A DNA stretch of 64,000 nt from Verrucomicrobiota bacterium. Its GTDB lineage: Bacteria; Verrucomicrobiota; Verrucomicrobiia; Opitutales; Opitutaceae. Position 1 is the first letter of the stretch, and every line of letters starts with the position of its first letter. Shown here piece after piece: positions 42,813 through 51,034 of the stretch. The position numbers and the translations under genes were made by a program. A model generated the notes under the pieces. That model did not search any database and was not told where the DNA came from. It was given only the letters and a program-made list of their open reading frames with translations. The stretch covers positions 1 to 64,000 of the forward strand of contig JAEWIY010000238.1 in NCBI GenBank assembly GCA_023386835.1, given 5' to 3'.

Positions 42813-44659
42813 TCCGTTACAACTTCGCAGTCGGGCTGACGATCATCCTGCTCCTGTTGCTGCTCCTGAGCGGCTACACGGTGGTGCAGACACGTCACCA
42901 CGCCGCGCAAATCGAGGCGCTGGTCTCGGACAGCTACGATAGCATCCGCGCGGCCCGCCACCTGCGAAGGGCGATGACGGATCTGAACATCGCGTACCTG
43001 GCGGTGCCGGATCGGCGCAGCCTGCCCGAGGACCGGGCGGAGTGGACGCTGGGCCGGTCGCGGATTGAGAAACAATTGGCGGTGATCGCCAGCCGCGCGC
43101 TGCAAGCCAATGAGCGGGAACTCGCGCAGACCCTGAAGGTACGGGTCAACCGGTACCTGCAGAGCTTCAATGAATACCTCTCCGTCAGCTGGAGGGATGG
43201 CGAGCGGGAGTTCGAGCGGTTGCGCAGCCAGACCTCGGCGCTCACCGGCGAGGTGGAGGCGATCATCGCGCAGGTGGTGGAGTTGAACGAGTCAGTGCTG
43301 TTCGGCCGGCGCGACACGGCCGCGCAGGATGCCCGGCGCACCGCGTGGGTTGTCCTCGGAATCGCCGTCGGGTCGTTGCTGGTGTATGGCTACACGTCCT
43401 ACCGGCTCACGAAGGGGGTGCTGGACCCGTTGCGGGAGTTCAAGGACGCGATCGTGCGGGTGCGTGAACGACGTTTTGATGAGCCGGTGCCGATGCCGCG
43501 GGGGCCGGAACTGGCGGAGATCGCGCGGGCGTTCAACGCGATGGCGGAGGAACTACGCGTGTATTTGCACGCCAGTGACGCCCGGTTGCTGGCGGCAACG
43601 CGGTTGTCCCAACAGTTGCTGGAGGCGCTGCCGTATCCAGTCTTTGTGGTCCGCGGTCACGGGGAGGTGGAGATGGCGAGCCCGCGGGCGCAAGCGCTGG
43701 CGGAGCAGCTGGGCGTGGACGGCCTGCCGGGGGCGGTGCGGGCCCGTTTCGAGAAGCTGGTGGCCGACGGCCGCGAAGAGGTGGCGACGGACATCCGGTC
43801 CGCCATTCACATCGAGCCGCGGGGCGGCGCAATGGAGGTGCTGCCGCAGGTTTTCCAGATCGAGCACGCGAAGGATCCGCGCGAGGCGTTGTGGGCCGTG
43901 CTGTTGATCGACGTGACGGATCTCCGCCGGATGGACCAGGCCAAGACCCGCGCCTTGTCGCTCCTCGGCCACGAGGTGAAAACGCCTGTATCCAGTATTC
44001 GGATGGCGCAAATGCTTCTGCTGGAAGAACAGGTGGGGCCGCTCAATCCGGACCAGCATGAACTCGTCGCAACGAGCCGCGAGGACTGTGAGCGCCTGCT
44101 CAACGTCCTGCAGTCCCTTTTGGAGCTGGCGCGGTTGGAGAGCGGCCGCGCCGAACTGCGTCCGGTGGCGGTGGCGGCGCGGGATCTCCTCGATGAGGTC
44201 ACGTCATTGCACGCGGCGGACGCGGAACGGCAGGGCACGGAACTCGTTGTGGAAATCGACCCGGAGGCGCCCGCCGTGCAGGCGGATCCGCTGCGGATCG
44301 GCCGGGTGCTCGCGAATTTCACCACCAATGCGCTCAAGTACGGTGATCCGGCGCGCCCGGTGCGGCTGCAGGCGCGACCGTTGGGCTCGGGACTGGTCCG
44401 TTTCAGCGTCATCAATGAGGGCCCGGGTCTGACCGAGGAACAGCAGTCGAAGGTGTTCGAGCCGTTTTACCGCCGACCTGGGGAAGTGGCGGAAGGCACC
44501 GGGCTCGGCCTCGCCCTGGCGAAGGAGATCGTGCAGGCGCATCGCGGACGGATTGGGGTGGCGAGTGAACCGGGCCGCTCGACGGAGTTCTATTGCGATC
44601 TTCCCGCGGCGGAAGCCGAACCGATGATCGAGTCCGAGCACGAGATGGCGAAAACGTGA
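42809..44659 (+). CDS. KinB-like membrane sensor histidine kinase
   Basis: This 616-residue protein starts at GTG 42809, which overlaps the regulator stop in a GTGA arrangement, so translation is coupled. Membrane helix 1 (VGLTIILLLLLLLSGYTVV) and helix 2 near residues 180-200 (AWVVLGIAVGSLLVYGY) flank a helical periplasmic sensor. A HAMP domain (210-260), a PAS-like domain (residues 265-380), the HisKA box LSLLGHEVKTPVSSIRMAQM and an HATPase (NFTTNALKYG; VINEGPGLTEEQ; EGTGLGLALAKEIV) follow. It probably phosphorylates the AlgB-like activator in response to a membrane or periplasmic signal. Confidence 0.93.
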   Translation: MIRYNFAVGLTIILLLLLLLSGYTVVQTRHHAAQIEALVSDSYDSIRAARHLRRAMTDLNIAYLAVPDRRSLPEDRAEWTLGRSRIEKQLAVIASRALQANERELAQTLKVRVNRYLQSFNEYLSVSWRDGEREFERLRSQTSALTGEVEAIIAQVVELNESVLFGRRDTAAQDARRTAWVVLGIAVGSLLVYGYTSYRLTKGVLDPLREFKDAIVRVRERRFDEPVPMPRGPELAEIARAFNAMAEELRVYLHASDARLLAATRLSQQLLEALPYPVFVVRGHGEVEMASPRAQALAEQLGVDGLPGAVRARFEKLVADGREEVATDIRSAIHIEPRGGAMEVLPQVFQIEHAKDPREALWAVLLIDVTDLRRMDQAKTRALSLLGHEVKTPVSSIRMAQMLLLEEQVGPLNPDQHELVATSREDCERLLNVLQSLLELARLESGRAELRPVAVAARDLLDEVTSLHAADAERQGTELVVEIDPEAPAVQADPLRIGRVLANFTTNALKYGDPARPVRLQARPLGSGLVRFSVINEGPGLTEEQQSKVFEPFYRRPGEVAEGTGLGLALAKEIVQAHRGRIGVASEPGRSTEFYCDLPAAEAEPMIESEHEMAKT

Positions 44660-45351
44660 TTAGCGCGGCTTCCAGGCACACAGGTGGGCATGTGCTGGTC
44701 GTTGATGACGAGCGTAGCATGCTTTTGGCCATGACGCTGTCGCTGCGGACCGACGGCTGGAACGTCGTCGGAGCGACGCACGCCGCGGAGGCCGATGACC
44801 GGTTCAACGATGGTCACTTCGACCTCGTCGTATTGGATTACATGCTACCGGAGACGGATGGGCTGGCGCTGGCTCAAGCTTGGCGTCGCGCCGGTTCGTT
44901 CACCCCGATCCTGCTGGTAAGCGCCCAAACCGATGGGCCGGTGGTCTGGCGTGCGCTCAAGCTCGGGATCATCGACATGATTTCAAAACCGATGGATCCG
45001 GCCCAACTCCGCCGACGGGCCCGGGCGATGGCGGAGCGGCCGCAACAGGCGCTAAATGGCGACGCGAACGCGCGACTGGTGGCGGGGTTCCGTTGGCTGC
45101 AGGCACAACAGCCAATGCAGGCTCTGGAGGCGTGGCGCGACTTCAGCGTGCCGGAGCATCCCCGTTCGTTTGCGTTGCTGCACGCGTTCGCACGCCAACT
45201 GGCGCGTGATCCCGGTGCCGCTGCCGCCTTGGCGGCCGTGGGTTGGCCTGCCTCGTGGCACCTTTCGGGGGGGCCGGATATTTTTGTCGAGTACTGCCGG
45301 AGGACCGACGAACTCTTGTCCTCGGCGGGTGAGTCAGCGCGCCTGCGATAA
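44656..45351 (+). CDS. Response regulator with uncharacterised C-terminal region
   Basis: This 231-residue protein starts at GTG 44656 (VISAASRHTGGHVLVVDDE) and overlaps the kinase stop by GTGA. Residues 14-125 are a receiver with DDE (VLVVDDERSMLLAM), Asp in LVVLDYMLPETDGLAL, Thr/Ser (LLVSAQTD) and Lys (MISKPMDPAQL). The last 100 residues (FRWLQAQQPMQALEAWRDFS; FALLHAFARQLARDPGAAAA) are helical and TPR-like in character, with no DNA-binding motif. It may act as a phosphate sink, adaptor or input branch for the KinB-like kinase. The three-gene, double-overlap operon implies stoichiometric production. Confidence 0.85.
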   Translation: MISAASRHTGGHVLVVDDERSMLLAMTLSLRTDGWNVVGATHAAEADDRFNDGHFDLVVLDYMLPETDGLALAQAWRRAGSFTPILLVSAQTDGPVVWRALKLGIIDMISKPMDPAQLRRRARAMAERPQQALNGDANARLVAGFRWLQAQQPMQALEAWRDFSVPEHPRSFALLHAFARQLARDPGAAAALAAVGWPASWHLSGGPDIFVEYCRRTDELLSSAGESARLR

Positions 45352-45506
45352 CAAAGTGATCGCCAGCTCAAGCGCTTGCGCCCTCATCGGACGAAAAAAA
45401 CGGCGGCAGGTTTGATGGTCGCCGGTGTTAGCTGGACATGGGCTGGAGCCCTTCCCGCATCCGGGGCGAGACCAAACGTGCCGCCGAAAAGTTTTCTAAG
45501 GGACCT

Positions 45507-45848
45507 TCAACGACGCCGACCGCCGATCATCAGGCCGAGCGCTGCGCCGATGAGCGCAGCCACGCCGAGGGCCTGGTAGGGATGCATTCGCACGTAGTCG
45601 TCAGCCCGATACAGCTCCGAACGGGCTCGATCCTGAAATTCCGGCAAACGGCGCCGGGCTTGTTCCAAAGTTGAGCGCATGCGGGCCATCGGACCGCGGC
45701 CCTCACCCGGTCCCTCCATCCCGGCAAACGCATCGCCGGAGTCAGCCGGAGGGGTGGAGGTGTAACTTGGGTCGAGCCCCGCGTCCACCGGGCTGGGCGG
45801 ATTGTTCTGCCTGAGTTGATCAGAGGGATAGGAAGGGAGAGAGCTCAT
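45507..45848 (-). CDS. DUF883-family membrane-anchored protein (ElaB/YqjD-like)
   Basis: This 113-residue protein starts at MSSLPSYPSDQLRQNNPPSP. A Pro-rich N-terminus precedes an amphipathic helix (TLEQARRRLPEFQDRARSEL) and the diagnostic C-terminal end (YVRMHPYQALGVAALIGAAL) with a terminal GGRRR. This C-terminal membrane tail is the DUF883 signature. ElaB/YqjD/YgaM of E. coli are RpoS-dependent and tether ribosomes to the inner membrane in stationary phase. It is last of four genes in the P4 operon; a comparable stress role is inferred. Confidence 0.88.
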   Translation of the reverse strand: MSSLPSYPSDQLRQNNPPSPVDAGLDPSYTSTPPADSGDAFAGMEGPGEGRGPMARMRSTLEQARRRLPEFQDRARSELYRADDYVRMHPYQALGVAALIGAALGLMIGGRRR

Positions 45849-45868
45849 GGTCGGGAGGAGGAACGAGG

Positions 45869-46069
45869 TTAAACGCGACGCCGGAAAAGACCGACGGCGC
45901 CAATGATGGCCGCGGCGGCCCCGCCAACGATTAGCCACATGGAGCGGTCGGTCGGCGTGCCGGAAACGGCTTCGGAAACTTCGGAGCTGAACGAGTCGGC
46001 GGCGTTGAGGCCCATGATAAGGAGGATGATGCCGACGACGAGGAGCGCGATGCTGATGGCGCGATTCAT
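45869..46069 (-). CDS. DUF3185-family small membrane protein
   Basis: This 66-residue protein has two membrane helices (AISIALLVVGIILLIMGLNA; MWLIVGGAAAAIIGAVGLF) around a conserved acidic/Ser loop (ADSFSSEVSEAVSGTPTDRS), ending in RRRV. That loop defines DUF3185. Its function is unknown. It lies 20 bp upstream of the DUF883 gene in the P4 operon. Confidence 0.9.
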   Translation of the reverse strand: MNRAISIALLVVGIILLIMGLNAADSFSSEVSEAVSGTPTDRSMWLIVGGAAAAIIGAVGLFRRRV

Positions 46070-46105
46070 GATGATGTGGATGAGGTTTTGGGGTTTTTGA
46101 TGGCC

Positions 46106-46315
46106 TCAGGAATCGCCCCGCGGTGAGCGGTTGTTCCAGAGGCTGAAAACGAGGACGCCGAAGGCGATAAGGAGAAGAAGATGGAGCCGAACCTCAGAGG
46201 CATCGAAGGCTACCAAACCGACGAGCCACACCACCAAGAGAGTGATCGCGATGAACTCGGCCCAACTGGGAAACCCGGGAGGGGGCGGTCGGCGCGGGTT
46301 CAGGCGCGGTGCCAT
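46106..46315 (-). CDS. lmo0937/DUF5670-like small membrane protein
   Basis: This 69-residue protein starts at MAPRLNPRRPPPPGFP. A Pro/Arg-rich head is followed by two predicted membrane helices (EFIAITLLVVWLVGLVAFD; LHLLLLIAFGVLVFSLWN). The helix-loop-helix with a short polar link (DASEVRLH) resembles the lmo0937/DUF5670 family of stress-associated membrane peptides. It overlaps the end of the upstream gene by 16 bp and precedes DUF3185 by 36 bp. Confidence 0.6.
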   Translation of the reverse strand: MAPRLNPRRPPPPGFPSWAEFIAITLLVVWLVGLVAFDASEVRLHLLLLIAFGVLVFSLWNNRSPRGDS

Positions 46316-46548
46316 GACTGAAGGGCCGTGGTCAACCACGCCCGCACGGTCCGCCGCGAGCGGCCGGTCCGCCGCGCGATCAATCCCGCCAGGGTGTCCG
46401 GCTCGTTTTGGTAGCGTGCGAGGTCTTCGGAACTGACGCCGCCATAGACGTTCAGCATCAGATGGTCCTGCAAGCGGCGCAGGCTGGAGCCGATGACCTT
46501 GGAACGACTGCGGGTGGCGGAGGGGAACGTGGTGATCGGGAGGTTCAT
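46300..46548 (-). CDS. Hypothetical protein, first gene of the P4 operon
   Basis: This 82-residue basic protein starts at MNLPITTFPSATRSRSKVIG. It is predicted to be helical and soluble, and the C-terminal half (LAGLIARRTGRSRRTVRAWL) has the look of a helix-turn-helix. No family is recognised. It begins 58 bases after the predicted sigma-54 -12 element. It could be a small DNA-binding regulator of its operon. Confidence 0.6.
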   Translation of the reverse strand: MNLPITTFPSATRSRSKVIGSSLRRLQDHLMLNVYGGVSSEDLARYQNEPDTLAGLIARRTGRSRRTVRAWLTTALQSWHRA

Positions 46549-46605
46549 GGAGGGCGAGGTTGGGGGATTAAAAGGACGGCAGAGCCGTTGTGTGTCCTTT
46601 CCTTT

Positions 46606-46621
46606 GGCACTCTCCGTGCCA
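46606..46621 (-). promoter_or_regulatory. Predicted sigma-54 promoter P4 (DUF883 operon)
   Basis: The minus strand reads CTGGCACGGAGAGTGCC. This is TGGCACG-N4-GTGC against the consensus TGGCACG-N4-TTGC, with GG-to-GC spacing 10. The site is nearly palindromic, so the plus strand has a similar match (TTGGCACTCTCCGTGCC), but no gene follows in that direction for 260 bases. Confidence 0.72.
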
Positions 46622-46701
46622 GCGTCGTCCTTGTAAAACGTAAATACCTAATCGATAATTGATTAACGTGTGTGCGAGCCGCCGGTGCAGTGCGCGTTTC
46701 G

Positions 46702-46744
46702 TGCGGTTTGCAATCCTCGTTTTTGAAGGTCCGCGCAAAAGGCG
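46702..46744. promoter_or_regulatory. Upstream activator dyads of promoter P4
   Basis: Two elements lie upstream: 46702-46712 (TGCGGTTTGCA) and 46734-46744 (CGCAAAAGGCG). Their centres are 86 and 118 bp above the -24 element and 32 bp apart, the same spacing as at P1 and P3. Each has one or two mismatches to TGCA-N3-TGCA. The remaining bases between 46622 and 46883 show an AT-rich tract (near 46640-46670) and no gene. Confidence 0.5.
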
Positions 46745-46883
46745 GCGCTGGTGCGACCTGCGCTAGATCACAGCCGAGTCGCTCGTCGCGCCTGCGCGGT
46801 GCGTGAGGTTGCGGCGCGCGAGTTGCGAACTGCCACGAACTTCGTCTACGGCGCCGTCCTGTCGCTGTGTTGGGGCGCGCGAC

Positions 46884-48317
46884 TCAGCGCACCGTGCGCA
46901 ACTGTACGCTGTCGACGAGCCGATCCTCCGACAACAGGTCGGTCACTACGATCACCTTGTCACCCGCGCGCAGGTGCCCCTCGCGTGTGAGCAATCGCAG
47001 CGCATTGGCGACGGTCTCGTTGGGATCTGAGGTGAGCGGCATCAGGATCGGTTCAACCGCCCGCAGGAGCCGCATCTGACGGAACGTCTCAATCGAGTTG
47101 GTGACGGCAAAAATGGGCGCACAGCCGGGACGGAGTGATGCGAGACCGGCCGCCATGAAACCTTGTCGCGTGAACGTAAGCAGACAGCTGTCGGAGATCT
47201 CGTTCGCGAGGACGACCGCCGATTGCAGAAGTCTGATTTTATCGCCGCGTAGATGTGCCGGCTCCCTGAACTCCAACTCGCCCTCGAGCTCGTTGCGGCG
47301 CGCGATCTTTTCGAGAATGCGCAGGCACTCGAGCGGGTACTGACCGATGGTCGTTTCGCCCGAGAGCATGACGCAGTCGGCCTTCTCGAAAACCGCATTG
47401 GCGACGTCGGTGATCTCCGCGCGCGTCGGCATCGGCGAGTTGATCATCGATTCGAGCATGTGCGTGGCGATGATCACCGCGCGTCCATGATCAAAACAGG
47501 AGCGGACCGCCCGGCGCTGGATGATCGGCAGCTCCTCGAACGGGCATTCGATGCCCAAGTCACCACGCGCAACCATCAAGGCGTCGCAGGCCACGACGAT
47601 CTCATCCAGATTCTCGATCGCGGATTGGTCTTCGATCTTCGCAATGATCTTCGCCCGTGAGTTGTGGCTGCGCAAAAACTCGCGCAGCTGCTCAACGTCG
47701 CGACCTTCGCGCACGAACGAGAGCGCGAGATAATCGATGCCTTCTTCGAGCCCGACGAGTGTATCCGCGCGATCCTTCTCGGTGAAGGAGGGCAGGTTGA
47801 TCTTCACCCCCGGCAAGTTGATGTGCCGGCGCGACGTGAGCTGGCCGGCGATGAGCACCTTGCACCGGATCCGACGCGCCTTCTTTTCAAGGACCTCGAA
47901 GCGCATCAGGCCGTTGTCGACCAGCACGATGTCGCCGACGTGAATGTCGTTGATGAGATCCTCGTAGTTGACGTTCACGGACCGGATCTCCTCGTGTTCG
48001 CCCTCACCCCCGGGCTTCACGGTGAAATCGAAGATCTCGCCCTCCTTCAGCTCGATCGGGGCCTCGACGTCGCCGGTCCGGATTTCCGGTCCCTTGATGT
48101 CCATCATGATGGCGATCTCGCGACCGACGCGCTGCGAGATGGCGCGGATGCGACGAATCACCATGCGCGTCCAGTCGTGCTTCGCGTGCGCCATGTTCAA
48201 GCGCGCGACGTCAGCTCCGGCGCGGATGAGTTTCTCCAGCATCGCCTCGCTCTCCGTGGCGGGCCCGAGCGTGAAAATGATCTTCGTCCGTCGGAAGTCA
48301 GCGAATCGCGGCGTCAT
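46884..48317 (-). CDS. pyk: Pyruvate kinase
   Basis: This 477-residue enzyme converts phosphoenolpyruvate and ADP to pyruvate and ATP, the last step of glycolysis. It starts at MTPRFADFRRTKIIFTLGPA. Motifs are RRTKIIFTLGPATESEAM, MMDIKGPEIRTG, FVREGRDVEQLREFL, the active site IIAKIEDQSAIENLDEIV, DALMVARGDLGIECPFEELP, and HMLESMINSPMPTRAEITDV. The common 'ATQMLESM' reads ATHMLESM here, and the usual N-terminal 'NFSHG' reads NMAHA, so it is a divergent form, but the catalytic Lys/Glu/Asp set is intact. The C-terminal allosteric domain is present but lacks an obvious phosphate-binding loop. Confidence 0.94.
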   Translation of the reverse strand: MTPRFADFRRTKIIFTLGPATESEAMLEKLIRAGADVARLNMAHAKHDWTRMVIRRIRAISQRVGREIAIMMDIKGPEIRTGDVEAPIELKEGEIFDFTVKPGGEGEHEEIRSVNVNYEDLINDIHVGDIVLVDNGLMRFEVLEKKARRIRCKVLIAGQLTSRRHINLPGVKINLPSFTEKDRADTLVGLEEGIDYLALSFVREGRDVEQLREFLRSHNSRAKIIAKIEDQSAIENLDEIVVACDALMVARGDLGIECPFEELPIIQRRAVRSCFDHGRAVIIATHMLESMINSPMPTRAEITDVANAVFEKADCVMLSGETTIGQYPLECLRILEKIARRNELEGELEFREPAHLRGDKIRLLQSAVVLANEISDSCLLTFTRQGFMAAGLASLRPGCAPIFAVTNSIETFRQMRLLRAVEPILMPLTSDPNETVANALRLLTREGHLRAGDKVIVVTDLLSEDRLVDSVQLRTVR

Positions 48318-48384
48318 GCGCGGCGAACACTGCGCAAGTGAAGGGGGCGTCGCAACCCTGCGCCGCGCCCGAAACGTTCATACG

Positions 48385-49224
48385 TTAGGCCAGCGGCAGC
48401 AGCCCGCTTTCGTTGCCTTGTTCCTGCGCGAGGTCGTAGAACGGCGTCCCCCCGCCGGGCGCGACGATGGAAAAACGGCAACCGAGCCGGGCGCGCACCG
48501 TTTCCATGCAGGCCTCCACCGCGGCAAGGCTGTTGCAGTCGCGGCTGAGGTGCGTGAGGAAGATGTGCCTCCAGCGCGGGCTCGCCACACTGAGGAGGAG
48601 TTCGCAGACCGCTTCGTTGGACAGATGGCCGTGGCGTCCGCCGATCCGCTGTTTGGTGGGCCAGGGCCGCCGAATATCGGCCTGCAGGAGCCGTGGGCAG
48701 TGGTTGGATTCAATCACGACCACGTCCACGTGCCGCAGCCGCTCGTGGATGTGCAGCGGCGCATGCCCGAGGTCGGTCAACCACGCAACCGCGCGGCGCG
48801 GCGTGAAAAGGTCGTCCTCCTGCCCGGACGCAAAGGTGAAGCCCACGGGTTCCTGGGCGTCGTGCGGGACCGCAAAACTGTCCACCTCGAGGTCGCGAAA
48901 ACGGAAACGCGCACCCGTCTCAAAGATCTGCCAGGCCGGACGGTGATCCAGGCGCGATTGCACCGCGCGCGCGGTGGCGGCGTTCGCGAAGACTTGGATG
49001 GAGGGATGCTTCTTCAGCGCGTCAATTCCCGCGCTGTGGTCGCCATGCTCGTGCGTCAGGAAGATGGCGTCGATCTGCTCGAGGCATGTGCCGGCGTCGT
49101 GCAGGAGTTGCTTCAGTTTCCGACCGGAAAAACCGGCATCCACGAGCACGCGGGCGCCTCCTGTCTGGAGGAGGGCGGAATTGCCCGAACTACCGCTGCC
49201 GAGGATGCTGAACCGGATCGCCAC
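48385..49224 (-). CDS. MBL-fold metallo-hydrolase, WalJ/YycJ-like
   Basis: This 279-residue cytoplasmic protein starts at MAIRFSILGSGSSGNSALLQ, the diagnostic N-terminus of the YycJ/WalJ branch. The metal motif is FLTHEHGDHSAGID, with further ligands in IESNHC and FLTHLSRDCNS. Relatives have 5'-3' exonuclease activity and link DNA metabolism to cell division in Firmicutes; in other phyla the role is unclear. No walK/walR genes are nearby. Confidence 0.85.
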   Translation of the reverse strand: MAIRFSILGSGSSGNSALLQTGGARVLVDAGFSGRKLKQLLHDAGTCLEQIDAIFLTHEHGDHSAGIDALKKHPSIQVFANAATARAVQSRLDHRPAWQIFETGARFRFRDLEVDSFAVPHDAQEPVGFTFASGQEDDLFTPRRAVAWLTDLGHAPLHIHERLRHVDVVVIESNHCPRLLQADIRRPWPTKQRIGGRHGHLSNEAVCELLLSVASPRWRHIFLTHLSRDCNSLAAVEACMETVRARLGCRFSIVAPGGGTPFYDLAQEQGNESGLLPLA

Positions 49225-49407
49225 AGCGCCGCATGAAGCGATGCGCGACTGGGCGCCGCAAGGGGTTTTTGCCCGGTTTTCCTAAGTGCCGTTCACGCCG
49301 GGAAGAAAAGCGGCTTTGGCGGGTTTGTTCTAGGGCTCAACAGCGCGGCTGTTGAGCGTGGCCGAATCGTTGACCGGCCCGGTCTTCCGTCCAAGGTGCT
49401 GCTCTCC

Positions 49408-49923
49408 ATGTGTGCCCAAGTTCCTCGCGGCCGCGCTCGTGCGCAAAGTCCCACCGCCTCGACGGCGCGACCCGGCAGGGTGGTTTACGTGACGCGGCAG
49501 GTGCACTTCAATGCCGCCCATCGGCTGCACAACCCGGCGCGCAGCGCGGCATGGAATCGCGCGACGTTCGGCCCCTGCAACAACCCGCGCTGGCATGGCC
49601 ACAATTATGTCCTCGAGGTGACGGTGCGCGGGGAGCCGGATCCGGACACCGGTTACGTCATCGATCTCGGCGAGTTGAAGCGCGTGCTCGAGGAGGCGGT
49701 GGTCGGCCCGTGCGATCATCGCAACCTGAATGAGGAGGTGCCGTGGCTCCGCGGCGTGGTTCCGACGACGGAAAACCTCGTGATCGCGTTCTGGGAGCGC
49801 ATCGTGTCGCGGCTGCCGCGCGGGGAGCTCTTTCGCGTTCGCCTGTTTGAAACACCGCGCAACTACGCCGACTATTATGGCCCGACCGGAGCGCCGTGGC
49901 TCGACCGTGGAGGCGCGGCCTGA
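49408..49923 (+). CDS. 6-pyruvoyltetrahydropterin synthase-like protein (PTPS-II motif)
   Basis: This is a 171-residue T-fold enzyme. Homology begins at VTRQVHFNAAHRLHNPARS; an N-terminal tail of about 30 residues (MCAQVPRGRARAQSP) precedes it. The catalytic Cys and zinc-binding His pair are spaced C-x5-H-x-H (FGPCNNPRWHGHNYVLEVTV). This spacing is typical of 6-pyruvoyltetrahydropterin synthase; QueD of queuosine synthesis uses C-x3-HGH. Further motifs are VIDLGELKRVLEEAVVGPCD with DHRNLN (catalytic Asp/His) and the substrate Glu in RLFETPRN. FolE2 and an SDR follow on the same strand, so the most coherent reading is biopterin synthesis from GTP. Confidence 0.88.
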   Translation: MCAQVPRGRARAQSPTASTARPGRVVYVTRQVHFNAAHRLHNPARSAAWNRATFGPCNNPRWHGHNYVLEVTVRGEPDPDTGYVIDLGELKRVLEEAVVGPCDHRNLNEEVPWLRGVVPTTENLVIAFWERIVSRLPRGELFRVRLFETPRNYADYYGPTGAPWLDRGGAA

Positions 49924-50034
49924 CCGTCACAGGCTTGTGCTTCGCCCAAAACTGGGCTTGGTGCCGCTTTCCCATCCTGTTTCGCCAGCCAGGTTATCGT
50001 TCCAACCGCTGGTGGTCCCCAACGCAAAAAACGA

Positions 50035-51012
50035 ATGAGTAAAGCCAAGACCATGTACCTCCACCGGACCGAAGGTGGAGCGACTCCACGAGTGCGCCGG
50101 CGCTACGATGAGAAGTTCAAGGTGACGCCCGAATATCGTGCCGCTCTGCCCGACATGATGGACGCGGTCGATGCGATTGAGGGTGCGCCAGTGGCCATCC
50201 AGCAGGTCGGCATCTCGAACTTCCGCCTGCCGCTGAAGTACCGCGCCCGCGGCGGGCGTACCCATGTTTTGGAGACAAGCGTCACCGGCACGGTTTCGCT
50301 GGCGGCGACCCACAAGGGGATCAACATGAGCCGCATCATGCGGTCGTTCTATGCGCACCAGGACGAGGTGTTCTCGCTCGAGCGTCTGGAACGGGTGCTC
50401 CAGCGCTATCGGCGCGATGTCGGCACGCTCGATGCACGACTGAAGCTGGTGTTCTCTTATCCCATCCTGCAACGCGCCCTGCGCAGTGGGCTCGAGGGTT
50501 ACCAGTACTACCGGGTGGCGCTGGAGGGTGTGTTGGACGCCGCCGGGCGTTTCCGTCGGTTCGTGGAATTCGATTTCGTGTACTCCTCCGCCTGCCCGTG
50601 CAGCGCCGAGTTGGCCGAACATGCGCGTGACCAGCGCGGCGTGTTCTCGATTCCCCACAGCCAGCGGTCCCGTGCGCGTCTCCGGGTGGAGGTGACCGCC
50701 GGAAAACGGATTTCGATCGAGGACCTGCAACGGCACTGCCTGCGCGCCTTGCGCACCGAGACTCAGGTGATGGTGCGGCGCGAGGACGAGCAGGCGTTCG
50801 CCGAACTCAACGGAGCGTACATCAAGTTCGTCGAAGATGCTGCGCGGCTCCTGTACCGGGAACTCGCGGCTGACGCACGCATTGCCGATTTCCAAATCAT
50901 GTGCTCGCACCAGGAGTCGCTGCACTCGCACGATGCCGTCAGCGTGATCGCCAAAGGCGTCCGCGGCGGTTTCGCGGCCGACGCGATGGATTTTCAGCAG
51001 CTGGCGGTCTAG
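50035..51012 (+). CDS. folE2: GTP cyclohydrolase FolE2 (type IB)
   Basis: This 325-residue metal-flexible GTP cyclohydrolase makes 7,8-dihydroneopterin triphosphate. It belongs to the T-fold FolE2 family: DAIEGAPVAIQQVGISNFRL, ETSVTGTVSLAATHKGINMS, the conserved Cys in FVYSSACPCSAELAEHARD, SIPHSQRSRARLRV and the C-terminal FQIMCSHQESLHSHDAVS. FolE2 paralogues can replace zinc-dependent FolE under zinc limitation. It starts 111 bp after the PTPS-like gene, and the SDR gene begins 22 bp after its stop. Confidence 0.94.
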   Translation: MSKAKTMYLHRTEGGATPRVRRRYDEKFKVTPEYRAALPDMMDAVDAIEGAPVAIQQVGISNFRLPLKYRARGGRTHVLETSVTGTVSLAATHKGINMSRIMRSFYAHQDEVFSLERLERVLQRYRRDVGTLDARLKLVFSYPILQRALRSGLEGYQYYRVALEGVLDAAGRFRRFVEFDFVYSSACPCSAELAEHARDQRGVFSIPHSQRSRARLRVEVTAGKRISIEDLQRHCLRALRTETQVMVRREDEQAFAELNGAYIKFVEDAARLLYRELAADARIADFQIMCSHQESLHSHDAVSVIAKGVRGGFAADAMDFQQLAV

Positions 51013-51034
51013 GGCGGACGAGGAGTTCCGAATC

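Noticed and set aside
49408..49923. Annotation as QueD of queuosine synthesis
   Set aside because: The Cys-to-HGH spacing is five residues, which fits PTPS better than QueD, and no queE or queC is adjacent. QueD remains possible but is less likely.
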